A stretch of DNA of 64,000 nucleotides from Actinoplanes sp. SE50/110 (GTDB lineage: Bacteria; Actinomycetota; Actinomycetes; Mycobacteriales; Micromonosporaceae): NCBI RefSeq assembly GCF_900119315.1, contig NZ_LT827010.1:5551001-5615000 (forward strand), in the 5' to 3' direction. Every line of letters starts with the position of its first letter. The first letter of the stretch is position 1. Under the pieces are notes generated by a model that saw nothing but the letters and a program-made list of their open reading frames with translations, searched no databases and was not told the DNA's origin. Below are positions 16,254-25,095 of the stretch, in pieces. The translations under genes were made by a program, and so were the position numbers.

Positions 16254-16518
16254 CCCACGCACGGCCGGCGGCGCGGGCGGTGAGGGCAGAGCAACGCACC
16301 CGTCCAGCTCACCACGACGCTGGAGCGGGACCAACCCACGCACGGCCGGCAGCGCGGGCGGTGAGGACAGAGCAACGCACCCGTCCAGCTCACCACGACC
16401 CTGGAGCGGGACCAACCCACGCACGGCCGGCAGCGCGGGCGGTGAGGGCAGAGCAACGCACCCGTCCAGCTCACCACGACCCTGGAGCGGGACCAACCCA
16501 CGCACGGCCGGCAGCGCA
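16254..16518. repeat. 81-bp tandem repeat, three full copies plus a partial
   Basis: Copies start at 16254, 16335 and 16416, with a partial fourth at 16497. They differ at only a few bases. The period is a multiple of three, so all frames stay open through the array, which explains the overlapping open frames here. A more diverged copy of part of the unit precedes the first (about 16220-16253). Function is unknown; it behaves like a minisatellite. Confidence 0.85.
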
Positions 16519-16750
16519 GGCGCTGAAGACGGGCGGCGCGGGCACTGAGGGTGGCGCGGGGCGGCTCACGCGGCGGGGAAGGTTTTCGGTGACCAGCCGC
16601 GGGCAATGAAGGGTCGCGGCGATCGTTCAGGGCGCACCAGCGGCCTGATCGCCGTGATCCGGCCTCGGCGGGAGCGGCGATCAGTTATCAGCGCGGACCT
16701 ACGACATCCGCATCATGAATTTGATCTTGATCCAGGCGAACGACCGGCGC

Positions 16751-17689
16751 CTACACCGGCACCACCCGTTCGGTGCGGAGGGCGTCGATGATCTCGCGTT
16801 CGACGCGGTCCGATTCGTCGTGGGGCACCTGGCAGGTGCCGGCGGCGATGTGGCCACCGCCGCCGTAGCGGAGCATCACCTCGCCGATGTCGACCGGGGA
16901 GGTGCGGTCCAGGATCGATTTGCCGCAGGCGAAGACGGTGTTGAGTTTCTGGCGGCCCCAGATGATGTGCACCGACACCCGGGCGTCCGGGAACAGCGCG
17001 TAGACCATGAAGCGGTTGCCGGCCTCGATGACCTCCTCGTCGCGCAGGTCGACGACGACCACGTCGCCGTCCATGTGGGTGACCCGGTGGAGCTGGTCGA
17101 CGAAGCGGGCCGAGCATTCGTGGAACAGGCTGGCGCGTTCGGCCACGTCGGGCAGGGCGAGGATCTCGTGGACGTCCTGGTGTTCGATGCAGGCGTCGAT
17201 GAGCTGCATCATCAGCTGGTAGTTGGAGATCCGGAAGTTGCGGAAGCGGCCGAGGCCGGTGCGGCTGTCCATCAGAAAGTTGAGCAGTGTCCAGCCGGTG
17301 GGGCTGAGAATGTCGGTCAGCCCGTAGTCGGCCGAGTCGGCCTGGTCGACGGCGAGCATCAGGTCGTCGGAGACCTTCGGGAAGCGGGCCCGGCCGCCGA
17401 AGTGGTCGTAGATGACGCGGGCCGCGGACGGCGCGTCGGCGTCGATGATGTGGTTGCTGCGGTCGCCCTCGTTGCGGATGGTCTCCGAGTGGTGATGGTC
17501 GTAGACCTGGTAGGCGCGAGCGTCATAGGGCAGGTTGGTCAGGATGTCACGGTCGGTGATGTCGACGACGCCGTCCTGCACGTCCTTGGGGTGCACGAAC
17601 ATGATGTCGTCGATCATGTCGAGGTGCCGCAGGAGCACGGCGCAGACCAGGCCGTCGAAGTCGCTGCGGGTCACGAGCCGGTACTTCAC
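16751..17689 (-). CDS. DHH-family phosphoesterase
   Basis: 312 residues. The N-terminal DHH domain has RSDFDGLVCAVLL (about 8-20) and the name-giving DHH in QVYDHHHSET (about 62-71); a DHHA1-type C-terminus ends with LRYGGGGHIAAGTCQVP. These are the Mn2+-binding signatures of the family that includes exopolyphosphatases, nanoRNases and pAp or c-di-AMP phosphodiesterases. The substrate is not readable, but a soluble cytoplasmic phosphodiesterase is clear. The GTG start at 17689 has AAGGGG about 5 nt upstream. It is divergent from zwf across a 182-bp promoter region. Confidence 0.9.
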   Translation of the reverse strand: MKYRLVTRSDFDGLVCAVLLRHLDMIDDIMFVHPKDVQDGVVDITDRDILTNLPYDARAYQVYDHHHSETIRNEGDRSNHIIDADAPSAARVIYDHFGGRARFPKVSDDLMLAVDQADSADYGLTDILSPTGWTLLNFLMDSRTGLGRFRNFRISNYQLMMQLIDACIEHQDVHEILALPDVAERASLFHECSARFVDQLHRVTHMDGDVVVVDLRDEEVIEAGNRFMVYALFPDARVSVHIIWGRQKLNTVFACGKSILDRTSPVDIGEVMLRYGGGGHIAAGTCQVPHDESDRVEREIIDALRTERVVPV

Positions 17690-17871
17690 GGGGTCCCCTT
17701 CGGTTGCCAGACCTTTGCGCCCATTTTGCCACTTTTATCGGTTAGGTCTTGGGTGCATCGAGGGAAGCGTTGTCATTGTGCTCGGCGGCACACATCGGGG
17801 TGAACCATCCGAGGGGGCCGCTGCGTAAGGTTCAGACGGACGGTAACAACGGTCGGAGGACTGACGAGACG

Positions 17872-19362
17872 ATGGACCAACCTCAGCTCATCCAGGAGCG
17901 CAGCGCGCCGCCGGCCACACTGGTGATCTTCGGCGCGTCCGGTGACCTGACCCGGCGCAAGCTGCTGCCGGCGGTGGAGAGCCTGGCCCGCCACAACCGG
18001 CTGCCCGACCAGTTCGCACTGGTCGGCGTCGCGCGGACGCCGATGTCCGACGAGCAGTTCGCCGAGAGCGCCCTGGGCGACCGCACCCTGGCCGACAAGC
18101 GACAGTTGGCCGGTGGCGTGCGGTACGTGTCGGGCGGCTACGACGACCCGGAGACTTACAAGCGTCTGGCCGAGACGCTCGACGAGTTGGACGCGCAGCG
18201 CGGCACGTCCGGTAACCGTCTGTTCTACCTGTCGACCCCGGCGAACGCGTTCGAGCCGGTGATCTGCGGACTCGCCGGCGCCGGGCTGAACCAGGCGAAC
18301 GAGGGTTCGTTCGCCCGCCTGGTGATCGAGAAGCCGTACGGGCGGGACCTGGCCACCGCGCGCGAGCTCGACGGCGTCGTGCATGCCGCGTTCGACGAGT
18401 CCAGCGTGTTCCGCATCGACCACTACCTGGGCAAGGACACCGTCCAGAACGTGCTGGCGCTGCGCTTCGCCAACTCGATCTTTCAGCCGATCTGGGACCG
18501 GTCGTGGGTCGACCACGTGCAGATCACGGTGGCCGAGACGCTGGGCGTCGGCACCCGCGGCGGATTCTACGAGTCGGCCGGCGCGATGCGCGACATCGTG
18601 CAGAACCACGTGCTCCAGGTGCTCGCGCTCGCCCTGATGGAGCCGCCCGCCTCGTTCGGCGGCGAGGGCCTGCGCAGCGAGAAGGTGAAACTGCTGCAGG
18701 CGATCCGGCTGCCCACCGACCGGGACATCGCCGACGCCGCGGTCCGCGGGCAGTACACGCGCGGCGGCACCCGCGAGGAGCTGATGGCCGGCTACCGCGA
18801 GGAGATCGGCGTCGACCCGCTGTCACGCACCGAGACGTATGCGGCGCTGCGTCTCAACGTCGACAACTGGCGCTGGGCGGGGGTGCCGTTCTACGTCCGC
18901 ACCGGCAAGCGTCTCCCGGCCCGGGTCACCGAGGTGGCCCTGCAGTTCCAGCGGCCACCGCACCTGCCGATCCCGACCAGCCAGCTCACCGAACTGGACG
19001 CGGACGCCCTGGTGCTGCGCATCCAGCCCAACGAGGGCATCTCGCTGCGCTTCGGCGCCAAGGTGCCCGGCCACTCGTTCCGGGTCCGCACCGCCAGCAT
19101 GGACTTCTCGTACGACCAGACCTTCGTGGAAGAGTCGCCGGAGGCGTACGAGCGTCTACTGCTGGACGCGCTGGTCGGGGACGCGTCGCTGTTCATCCGC
19201 AGTGACGAGGTGGAGCAGTCGTGGCGGGTCGTCGACCCGATCATCGAGCACTGGGCGAACGACCGCTCGCCGATCCCGACCTACGAGGCGGCCTCCTGGG
19301 GACCGGCCGACGCGGACCGGCTGATCGGGCGTAACGGTCGGAAATGGCGCAACTCGATCTGA
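17872..19362 (+). CDS. zwf: Glucose-6-phosphate 1-dehydrogenase
   Basis: Oxidises glucose-6-phosphate to 6-phosphogluconolactone with NADP+ (or NAD+), the entry step of the oxidative pentose phosphate pathway. The 496-residue length is typical. The Rossmann motif GASGDLTRRKLLP (21-33), the EKPYGRD strand and the active-site RIDHYLGKDTVQN (from about residue 181) are all present, as is the C-terminal domain. The ATG at 17872 is selected by family length and by GGAGGA at 17855-17860; the frame is open to 17749. Unlike the usual actinobacterial tkt-tal-zwf-opcA cluster, none of those partners is adjacent, so this may be an additional zwf copy. Confidence 0.97.
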   Translation: MDQPQLIQERSAPPATLVIFGASGDLTRRKLLPAVESLARHNRLPDQFALVGVARTPMSDEQFAESALGDRTLADKRQLAGGVRYVSGGYDDPETYKRLAETLDELDAQRGTSGNRLFYLSTPANAFEPVICGLAGAGLNQANEGSFARLVIEKPYGRDLATARELDGVVHAAFDESSVFRIDHYLGKDTVQNVLALRFANSIFQPIWDRSWVDHVQITVAETLGVGTRGGFYESAGAMRDIVQNHVLQVLALALMEPPASFGGEGLRSEKVKLLQAIRLPTDRDIADAAVRGQYTRGGTREELMAGYREEIGVDPLSRTETYAALRLNVDNWRWAGVPFYVRTGKRLPARVTEVALQFQRPPHLPIPTSQLTELDADALVLRIQPNEGISLRFGAKVPGHSFRVRTASMDFSYDQTFVEESPEAYERLLLDALVGDASLFIRSDEVEQSWRVVDPIIEHWANDRSPIPTYEAASWGPADADRLIGRNGRKWRNSI

Positions 19363-19431
19363 GAACTGCGACGGTGGGCGGGCTCGCATAGGGTTGGATG
19401 CAGCCCGCCCCCCGATCGAAAGAAACAGCAC

Positions 19432-19767
19432 ATGCAGGTATCGGTCGCGCACCACCCACCGAACACGGCCGTCCTCGTCCTGCGCGGTTCGCTCGACATC
19501 GACACCGCGCCCGCGCTGAAGGCCAACCTCGGCCGCCTGGTCGAACGCCCCGCACCCCGGGTCGTGGTCGACGTCTCCGGCCTCGACTTCTGCGACTCGA
19601 TGGGGGTCGGCGTCCTGGTCACCGCCCACGGCCGCGCCATGGAGCGCGGCGGCTGGGTGCGGCTGGCCGCCCCGTCCGGCTTCCTCCGGCGCCTCTTCGA
19701 CACCCTCGGCCTGTCCGACTATCTGCCGATGTTCCCGGATGTGGCAGCGGCCCTGAAAGACGAATAG
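19432..19767 (+). CDS. STAS-domain anti-sigma factor antagonist
   Basis: A 111-residue single STAS domain. In this family the unphosphorylated antagonist binds an anti-sigma kinase and frees the sigma factor; a conserved serine is the phosphorylation switch. Here it is Ser56 in LDFCDSMGVG, after VVVDVSG. No anti-sigma kinase (RsbW/SpoIIAB type) is adjacent, so the partner must be elsewhere. A TAGGGT at 19389-19394 could be the -10 box of its own promoter, 37 nt before the ATG. zwf ends 69 bp upstream. Confidence 0.9.
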   Translation: MQVSVAHHPPNTAVLVLRGSLDIDTAPALKANLGRLVERPAPRVVVDVSGLDFCDSMGVGVLVTAHGRAMERGGWVRLAAPSGFLRRLFDTLGLSDYLPMFPDVAAALKDE

Positions 19768-19983
19768 ACCGCTCCTGGCGTACGCGATGCGCCCCGCGCC
19801 GCGCTGACCACCTGCGCGGACCGGATCGACGTCATGAGCCGGCGGATTCGCACCGACCGGAGAGATGTCCTGCCGGCGCCCCGTCAGGCACCGTTGAACG
19901 GGTGATCCGTTGGACGGCTTCGCGGCGCGGGCCGATGCTGACCGGGGCGTCCGGCCCGGTGCGTTCGCGGCATCGGTGGCGGA

Positions 19984-20001
19984 CGCCGGCCCGAGCCGGC
20001 G
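19984..20001 (-). terminator. Possible terminator of the ROK gene
   Basis: A 7-bp G/C stem (19984-19990 with 19995-20001) with a 4-nt loop, 18 nt past the stop codon of the leftward ROK gene. No T-tract. Confidence 0.35.
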
Positions 20002-20019
20002 GGACGGGTGCCGACGCGG

Positions 20020-21069
20020 TCAGCGGGTGCCGGTGGAGACCGCGTCGAGGGCGGCGACCGCGGCGCCTCGGGCGCCGGCCATGTCCAGGTCGGCGACCAG
20101 GGCGAAGGTGGCGGCTCTGGCCTGTTCGTCGCGGAGCTGGGTGCTTTCGCGGACGGTGTTCAGGAACCATTGGCGAAAGTGCGGGGCGGCCTCGACCACT
20201 CCCCCACCCAGGAAGTAGGCCGACGGGTCGGTGAAGTTGGCGGCGATGGTGAAGAGTTTGCCGATCGCCCGGGCCTGCTGGCTGAAGACGGCGATCGCCA
20301 GCGGGTCGTCCTTCTCGCCGTAGCCGCGGAGCATCTTGGCCGCTGATCCGATCGGCTCGGCGGCGAGGGGGTGTCCCGGGAAGCGGGTCAGCCAGTACGG
20401 CAGCAGGTTGTTGCGGATGCCGGTGAGGGAGGCGATCGACTCGACGTCGCCCTCGAAGCCGCAGTTGCACCTGGGGACCGGCTGGCCGTCGTCGAGGACG
20501 CCGTGCAGGGGAATCTGGACGTGACCGAGCTCGCCGGCCATTCCGGCCGCGCCGCGGATCACCTTGCCGTTTTCGACGACGCCGCCGCCGAGGCCGGTGC
20601 CGACGATCGCGGCCACCGACGACGTCTCCAGGGCGGCCGTGCCGAAGTGGCGGTGGTGGGCGTAGAGGGCGGCGGCGTTCGCGTCGTTGTTGTAGATCAC
20701 CGGCAGGCCGAGCCGGGTCTCCAGGGCGCCGCGGATGTCGAAGCCGTGCCACGACACCTGGTTGAAGTTGGTGGCGCCCTTGGAGGAGATCACTCCGTGC
20801 GCGCTGGCCGGGCCGGGCGTGTCCAGCCCGACCGCGCGGACCAGGGACAGCGGGGTGCTGGTCAGCTCCAGGATGTTGGTGAACGCCTCGGCGAGCGACT
20901 CGACCGCCGACTCGGGGCCGTCGAGGACCCGGGACGGGTTCTCCACGAGATTGTTCACCAGGAACTGGCCCGTCGCGTCGAGGACGGTGGCGTTGTTGCA
21001 GGTGCCGCCGTTGTCGAGTCCGACGACCACCCAGGACGACGGGGTGCGTACCGTTTCAGCCTGATCCAC
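20020..21069 (-). CDS. ROK-family sugar kinase or regulator-like protein
   Basis: 349 residues with the ROK fold. It has an N-terminal phosphate-1 strand VVVGLDNGGTCNNATVLD, AVGLDTPGPAS, the sugar-site YNNDANAAALYAHH, the adenosine segment GTGLGGGVV, GELGHV, and the zinc-type motif CNCGFEGDVES (the family usually has CxCGxxGCxE, so one Cys is Asp). There is no helix-turn-helix, so it is more likely a kinase of glucose or a related sugar than a repressor. The GTG start has no Shine-Dalgarno but has TAGGCT 7 nt upstream. Confidence 0.88.
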   Translation of the reverse strand: MDQAETVRTPSSWVVVGLDNGGTCNNATVLDATGQFLVNNLVENPSRVLDGPESAVESLAEAFTNILELTSTPLSLVRAVGLDTPGPASAHGVISSKGATNFNQVSWHGFDIRGALETRLGLPVIYNNDANAAALYAHHRHFGTAALETSSVAAIVGTGLGGGVVENGKVIRGAAGMAGELGHVQIPLHGVLDDGQPVPRCNCGFEGDVESIASLTGIRNNLLPYWLTRFPGHPLAAEPIGSAAKMLRGYGEKDDPLAIAVFSQQARAIGKLFTIAANFTDPSAYFLGGGVVEAAPHFRQWFLNTVRESTQLRDEQARAATFALVADLDMAGARGAAVAALDAVSTGTR

Positions 21070-21076
21070 GGGACGA

Positions 21077-21082
21077 AGCCTA
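21077..21082 (-). promoter_or_regulatory. Candidate -10 box of the ROK gene (leaderless)
   Basis: On the minus strand TAGGCT (TANNNT) ends 7 nt before the GTG start at 21069, with no Shine-Dalgarno between. Same arrangement as at glgC and cheW. Confidence 0.4.
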
Positions 21083-21184
21083 CGTCCGTCACCGTTGTCC
21101 GGTCACGGGTGCGCCCGGATTGCGGACCGGTGAGTCACGGTTGCCGTCGTGCGGCGCCGGCGCGCAGCCGCCGAAGCATCGGGC

Positions 21185-22582
21185 ATGACGACGGCCGACG
21201 ACCTGGTTGCCCACCTGCTGCGCCGGACCACCTTCGGTGCCACCCCGGACTCTCTCGCCGAGGCACGCCGACTGGGCGCCGCCGGCTGGCTGGACCGTCA
21301 GCTCGACCCGCAGCGCATCGACGACAGCCGCTGCGACGCGGTGCTGGCCCGGCTGCCGCTGGCCGGCGCCACCCCGGCGCAGGTGCGTGCCGCGCTGCCG
21401 AAGGACTCCTACGAGGGTTTCCGCCAGCTGGGCCGGGCCGCGATCGCCCGGGCCGCGTGGAGCGAGCGGCAGCTGTTCGAGACGGTGGCCGCCTTCTGGG
21501 CCAACCACCTGCACGTCGCCGCGCCGTCCGCCGGGGTGTGGGACACCCGCGCCGACTACGACGCCCAGGTGATCCGCAAGCACGCCTTCGGCCGGTTCGC
21601 CGACATGCTCCGGGCCAGTGCCCGGCACCCGGCGATGCTGACCTATCTCGATCAGCGCTCGTCGACCCGGTCGCACCCCAACGAGAACTACGCCCGTGAG
21701 CTGATGGAGTTGCACACGGTCGGGATGGCCTACGACGAGGGCGACGTTCAGGACGCCGCCCGCCTGCTCACCGGCATGACGGTGGGCAGGACCGGGGATT
21801 ACGTGTACGACACCACCCGGCACGCCGTGGGCGGCGTGGACATCCTCGGCTTCCGCCACGCGAACGCGGGCGTCAACGGGGAGCCGGCCGCGCTGGCGTT
21901 CTTCGACCACCTGGCCATGCATCCGGCGACCGCCCGGAACCTGGCCCGCAAGCTGTGTGTCCGGTTCGTCGCCGACGAGCCGCCGGCCGCGCTGGTCACC
22001 CGGCTGGCCAAGGTCTATCTCGACAACGGCACCGCGATCGTGCCGGTGCTGCGCGCCCTGTTCACCGCGCCGGAGTTCGCGGCCGCGGCCGGGCAGAAGG
22101 TCCGCACCCCGTTCGAGGATCTGATCGCCACCGTGCGGGTGCTGGGCCTGGGCCCGGACGCGGACGGGGTGAAGGGGCTGGACGCGCTCTACGACATCGC
22201 GGTGACCGCGGGCCAGGCGCCGTTCCGCTGGGCGCCGCCGAACGGGTATCCGGACGTCGCGGCGGCCTGGGCGTCGCCGTCGGCGTTCCTGCTGCGCTGC
22301 AACTGGCACCTCAACCTGGCCGCCGGCTGGTATCCGAAGCAGCTGAGCCGGCCGGCCGACCTGCTCAGGGCGCTGGTTCCGGTGCTGCCGGCGACCTACG
22401 GCGCGCTGATCGACGCGCTCGCCACCCGGCTGATCGGCACCGTTCTGCCCCCGGCGCACACCGCCGCCGTGCTCAGTGCCGCCGGGAAGCTGCCGAACAC
22501 TGTCCTGGACCGGTCCTTGGCCGGGCACACCCCGTACCTGATCGCGCTCGTCCTCGACGCGCCGTCCTTCCCGCTGAGGTGA
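21185..22582 (+). CDS. DUF1800 family protein
   Basis: 465 residues of the DUF1800 family, recognised by LLRRTTFGATPDSLAEARRLG and the following WLDRQLDP, and by NENYARELMELHTVG in the middle. Members are widespread, usually paired with a DUF1501 protein, and have no settled biochemical function. No signal peptide is visible, so any export would need the Tat-bearing partner. The ATG at 21185 is preferred; the open frame extends to 21149. The stop is 2 bp before the DUF1501 start, so the two form one translation unit. Confidence 0.92.
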   Translation: MTTADDLVAHLLRRTTFGATPDSLAEARRLGAAGWLDRQLDPQRIDDSRCDAVLARLPLAGATPAQVRAALPKDSYEGFRQLGRAAIARAAWSERQLFETVAAFWANHLHVAAPSAGVWDTRADYDAQVIRKHAFGRFADMLRASARHPAMLTYLDQRSSTRSHPNENYARELMELHTVGMAYDEGDVQDAARLLTGMTVGRTGDYVYDTTRHAVGGVDILGFRHANAGVNGEPAALAFFDHLAMHPATARNLARKLCVRFVADEPPAALVTRLAKVYLDNGTAIVPVLRALFTAPEFAAAAGQKVRTPFEDLIATVRVLGLGPDADGVKGLDALYDIAVTAGQAPFRWAPPNGYPDVAAAWASPSAFLLRCNWHLNLAAGWYPKQLSRPADLLRALVPVLPATYGALIDALATRLIGTVLPPAHTAAVLSAAGKLPNTVLDRSLAGHTPYLIALVLDAPSFPLR

Positions 22583-22584
22583 TC

Positions 22585-23793
22585 ATGAACGGCACCGTTT
22601 CCCGCCGCAGCATCCTGGGCGCCACCCTGGCCGGTGTGGCCGGGGCCGCGCTGAGCACCCGGGTGGCGTTCGCCGCGGGCGCGTACTCCGGCGACACGCT
22701 CGTGGTGATCTCACTGCGCGGCGGTTTCGACGGGCTCTCGGCGATCGTCCCAATCGGCGACAGCGCCTACTACACGGCCCGGCCCGGGATCGGTGTGCCG
22801 AAGAGTCAGGTGATCGCCGGCGACGGCACCTTCGGCCTGCACCCGGCGCTCGCCCCGCTGCTGCCGCTCTGGCAGGGCGGCCGGATGGCGGCGGTGCACG
22901 CGGTCGGTCAGCCGAACCCCACCCGGTCGCATTTCGCCGCGATGGAGGCGATGGAGAACGCCGCGCCCGGCACCTCGCTGCGCAGCGGCTGGCTGGACCG
23001 GATGCTCGGGCTGACCGGTGCGACCGCCCCGCTGGCCGGGGTGTCGCTGGGGCACGCGATGCCGGCCCGGATCCTGCTCGGCGCGGCCGACGACGTGGCG
23101 ATGACCGGACTGGACGGCTTCAGCCTGGCCGGCGAGGGGAAGCGGCCGATGGCCGCGGCGCTGCGGGCGATGTACGCCGACGCGCCGGCGGCGCTGGCCG
23201 GTCCGGCCCGGTCCGCCGACCGCGCGCTGGCCGCGGTCCACACGGTCCGCGATGCGGCGTACGCGGCGGCAGCCACGTATCCGGACAGTGAGCTCGGTGC
23301 GGCGCTGCGGGACGTGGCCCGGCTGATCAAGGCGAAGGCCGGCCTGGTCACCGCGGCGGTCGACTGCGGCGACTGGGACATGCACAACGGGCTCGGCACC
23401 GCGGTCAAGGGCCAGCGGATGTACGACAACCTCGCCGACCTGGCGGCCGCGCTGGCCGCGTTCACCACCGATCTGGGCCCGGCGCTCGGCTCCGTCACGG
23501 TGCTGACGATCAGTGAGTTCGGCCGGCGGGTGCAGGAGAACGCCTCGCACGGCGCGGACCACGGCCACGGCAACGCGATGCTGCTGCTCGGCGGCGGGAT
23601 CCGGGGCGGGAAGGTGTACGCGGACTGGCCCGGGCTGACCCCCGGCGCGCTGGTGGCGGGCGACCTGGCGGCCACCACCGACTACCGGTCGGTGATCGGG
23701 GAGGTGCTGCAGAGGCGCTGCGGTTTCGGGTCGCTGGACGGGGTGTTCCCCGGCGTACGGCCGAGCAGTTTCGGTTGTGCCGTGGCCCGATGA
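22585..23793 (+). CDS. Tat-exported DUF1501 family protein
   Basis: 402 residues with a twin-arginine signal (VSRRSILGATLAGVAGAA, cleavage near AFA-AGA). The mature protein is a DUF1501 domain of the alkaline-phosphatase/sulfatase-like fold: LVVISLRGGFDGLS near the start, RSHFAAMEAMENA, and WDMHNGLG. The later TISEFGRRVQENASHGADHGHGN carries the His/Asp residues expected at a metal site. The partner DUF1800 gene ends 2 bp upstream. A GTG six bases earlier is an alternative start. The Tat signal implies folding with a cofactor before export. Confidence 0.92.
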   Translation: MNGTVSRRSILGATLAGVAGAALSTRVAFAAGAYSGDTLVVISLRGGFDGLSAIVPIGDSAYYTARPGIGVPKSQVIAGDGTFGLHPALAPLLPLWQGGRMAAVHAVGQPNPTRSHFAAMEAMENAAPGTSLRSGWLDRMLGLTGATAPLAGVSLGHAMPARILLGAADDVAMTGLDGFSLAGEGKRPMAAALRAMYADAPAALAGPARSADRALAAVHTVRDAAYAAAATYPDSELGAALRDVARLIKAKAGLVTAAVDCGDWDMHNGLGTAVKGQRMYDNLADLAAALAAFTTDLGPALGSVTVLTISEFGRRVQENASHGADHGHGNAMLLLGGGIRGGKVYADWPGLTPGALVAGDLAATTDYRSVIGEVLQRRCGFGSLDGVFPGVRPSSFGCAVAR

Positions 23794-23796
23794 CGA

Positions 23797-23830
23797 CAGT
23801 GGGCCGCCACGTCACCGTGACGGCCCACTG
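23797..23830. terminator. Bidirectional terminator between convergent genes
   Basis: A perfect 10-bp stem (23797-23806 with 23821-23830) encloses a further GTCAC/GTGAC pairing. It sits in the 54-bp gap between the DUF1501 and mmsB stop codons and can serve both transcripts. Confidence 0.65.
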
Positions 23831-23847
23831 CCTCGCGGCGCCCCTGC

Positions 23848-25095
23848 CTACTTGGCGGTGGCGGTGCGGCGCTTGCTCCAGACGTCGAAGGCGACGGCCA
23901 GCAGCAGCACGAAGCCCTTGAACAGCATGACCTCCTCCGGCGCGCGGCCGAGCAGGCCCATGCCGTTGTTGATCACGCCCATGATCAGGCCACCGGTGAT
24001 CGCGCCGACCACCTTGCCGACGCCGCCCTGGACGGCCGCGCCGCCGATGAAGGCCGCGGCGATGGCGTCCAGCTCGAAGCTGTTACCGGCGGTCGGGCCG
24101 GCCAGGTTGAGGCGGCCGGCGAAGATGATGCCGGCGACCGCGGACAGCACGCCCATGTTGACGAACAGCCAGAAGACGACCGACTTGACCTTGACACCGG
24201 ACAGCGTCGCGGCCTGCAGGTTGCCGCCGACCGCGTAGATCTGGCGGCCGAACACCGCCCGGTTGGTGACCAGCGTGTACGCGCAGACCAGGATCGCGAG
24301 CAGGACCAGCACCCAGGGCAGGTTGCGGAACCGGGCGAGCTGCACGACCAGGAAGATGACCAGGGCCGCGGGGACGGCGACCTTGGCCACGAACAGCCAC
24401 ATCGGGTCGACGGCCTGCCGGTAGCGGACCCGGCCCATCCGGGCGCGCCACTGCACGAAGACCATGGCGACCACGACGAGGATGCCGACGACCAGGCTGA
24501 ACAGGTCGGCGCCGCCGAGGCTGCCGAGCCCGACGTTGCCCAGGAAACCGGGGATGAAGCCGTTGGCCAGGGTGCGGATCTCGTCCGGGAACGGGCCGAT
24601 GCCCTTGTTGCCCAGGATCATGTAGGTGACCGCACGGAACAGCAGCATGCCGGCCAGCGTGACGATGAAGGCGGGGATGCCGAAGTACGCCACCCAGTAG
24701 CCCTGCCAGGCGCCGATCAGGGCGCCGATGACCAGCGTCGCGATCACCGCGACCGGCCAGGGCAGGCCCCAGTTGACCATCATGACCGCGGAGAACGCAC
24801 CGGTCGCGGCGACGACCGAGCCGACCGACAGGTCGATGTGGCCGGCGATGATGATCAGCACCATGCCGATCGCCAGCACCAGGATGTACGAGTACTGGAC
24901 GATGATGTTGCTGAGGTTCTGCGGCGCCAGCAGGTCGCCGCCGGTCCAGATGGTGAAGCCCAGGACGAGCAGCGCGAGCGCGATGTAGATGCCGCTCGAC
25001 TTCAGGTCGAAGTTGACCTTCCGCTGGGCCGCGTTCCCGGCACCGGCCGGTCCCTCGCTGATCGACAGGTCAGCGTTGGTAGGTGCGACGGTCAC
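23848..25095 (-). CDS. mmsB: Multiple-sugar ABC transporter permease (GguB/MmsB/XylH type)
   Basis: Inner-membrane channel subunit of a CUT2-class sugar importer. 415 residues with about ten transmembrane helices after a 30-residue cytoplasmic N-terminus. Family landmarks: IIAGHIDLSVGSVVAATGAFSA, FGIPAFIVTLAGMLLFRAV and the loop ANGFIPGFLG. The later YAVGGNLQAATLSGVKVK is the segment contacting the ATPase, and LDAIAAAFIGGAAVQGGVG follows. The start overlaps the ATPase stop by 4 bp (25092-25095), showing translational coupling. It is the last gene of the arabinose-linked operon. Confidence 0.95.
   Translation of the reverse strand: MTVAPTNADLSISEGPAGAGNAAQRKVNFDLKSSGIYIALALLVLGFTIWTGGDLLAPQNLSNIIVQYSYILVLAIGMVLIIIAGHIDLSVGSVVAATGAFSAVMMVNWGLPWPVAVIATLVIGALIGAWQGYWVAYFGIPAFIVTLAGMLLFRAVTYMILGNKGIGPFPDEIRTLANGFIPGFLGNVGLGSLGGADLFSLVVGILVVVAMVFVQWRARMGRVRYRQAVDPMWLFVAKVAVPAALVIFLVVQLARFRNLPWVLVLLAILVCAYTLVTNRAVFGRQIYAVGGNLQAATLSGVKVKSVVFWLFVNMGVLSAVAGIIFAGRLNLAGPTAGNSFELDAIAAAFIGGAAVQGGVGKVVGAITGGLIMGVINNGMGLLGRAPEEVMLFKGFVLLLAVAFDVWSKRRTATAK

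Larger units (their letters stand above)
16001..16750. other. 750-bp region without a convincing gene
   Basis: Several frames are open on both strands, but their products are low-complexity Arg/Pro/Ala/His sequence created by GC bias and by the 81-bp repeat. The region contains the strong 16076-16107 hairpin and the tandem repeat at 16254-16518. The 3' ends of the YcnI-like gene and the DHH gene face each other across it. A short segment before the first repeat (16220-16253) resembles a diverged repeat copy. Confidence 0.6.

Noticed and set aside
16254..16518. CRISPR array
   Set aside because: The repeats are directly adjacent 81-bp units without unique spacers, and no cas gene is present.
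15989..16609. A possible repeat protein encoded by the 81-bp array
   Set aside because: Open frames exist on both strands for the trivial reason that the repeat period is 81 bp. There is no ribosome-binding site, no unique domain and no sensible codon bias.
20020..21069. ROK-family transcriptional repressor
   Set aside because: No N-terminal helix-turn-helix precedes the kinase fold; the protein begins directly with the phosphate-binding strand.
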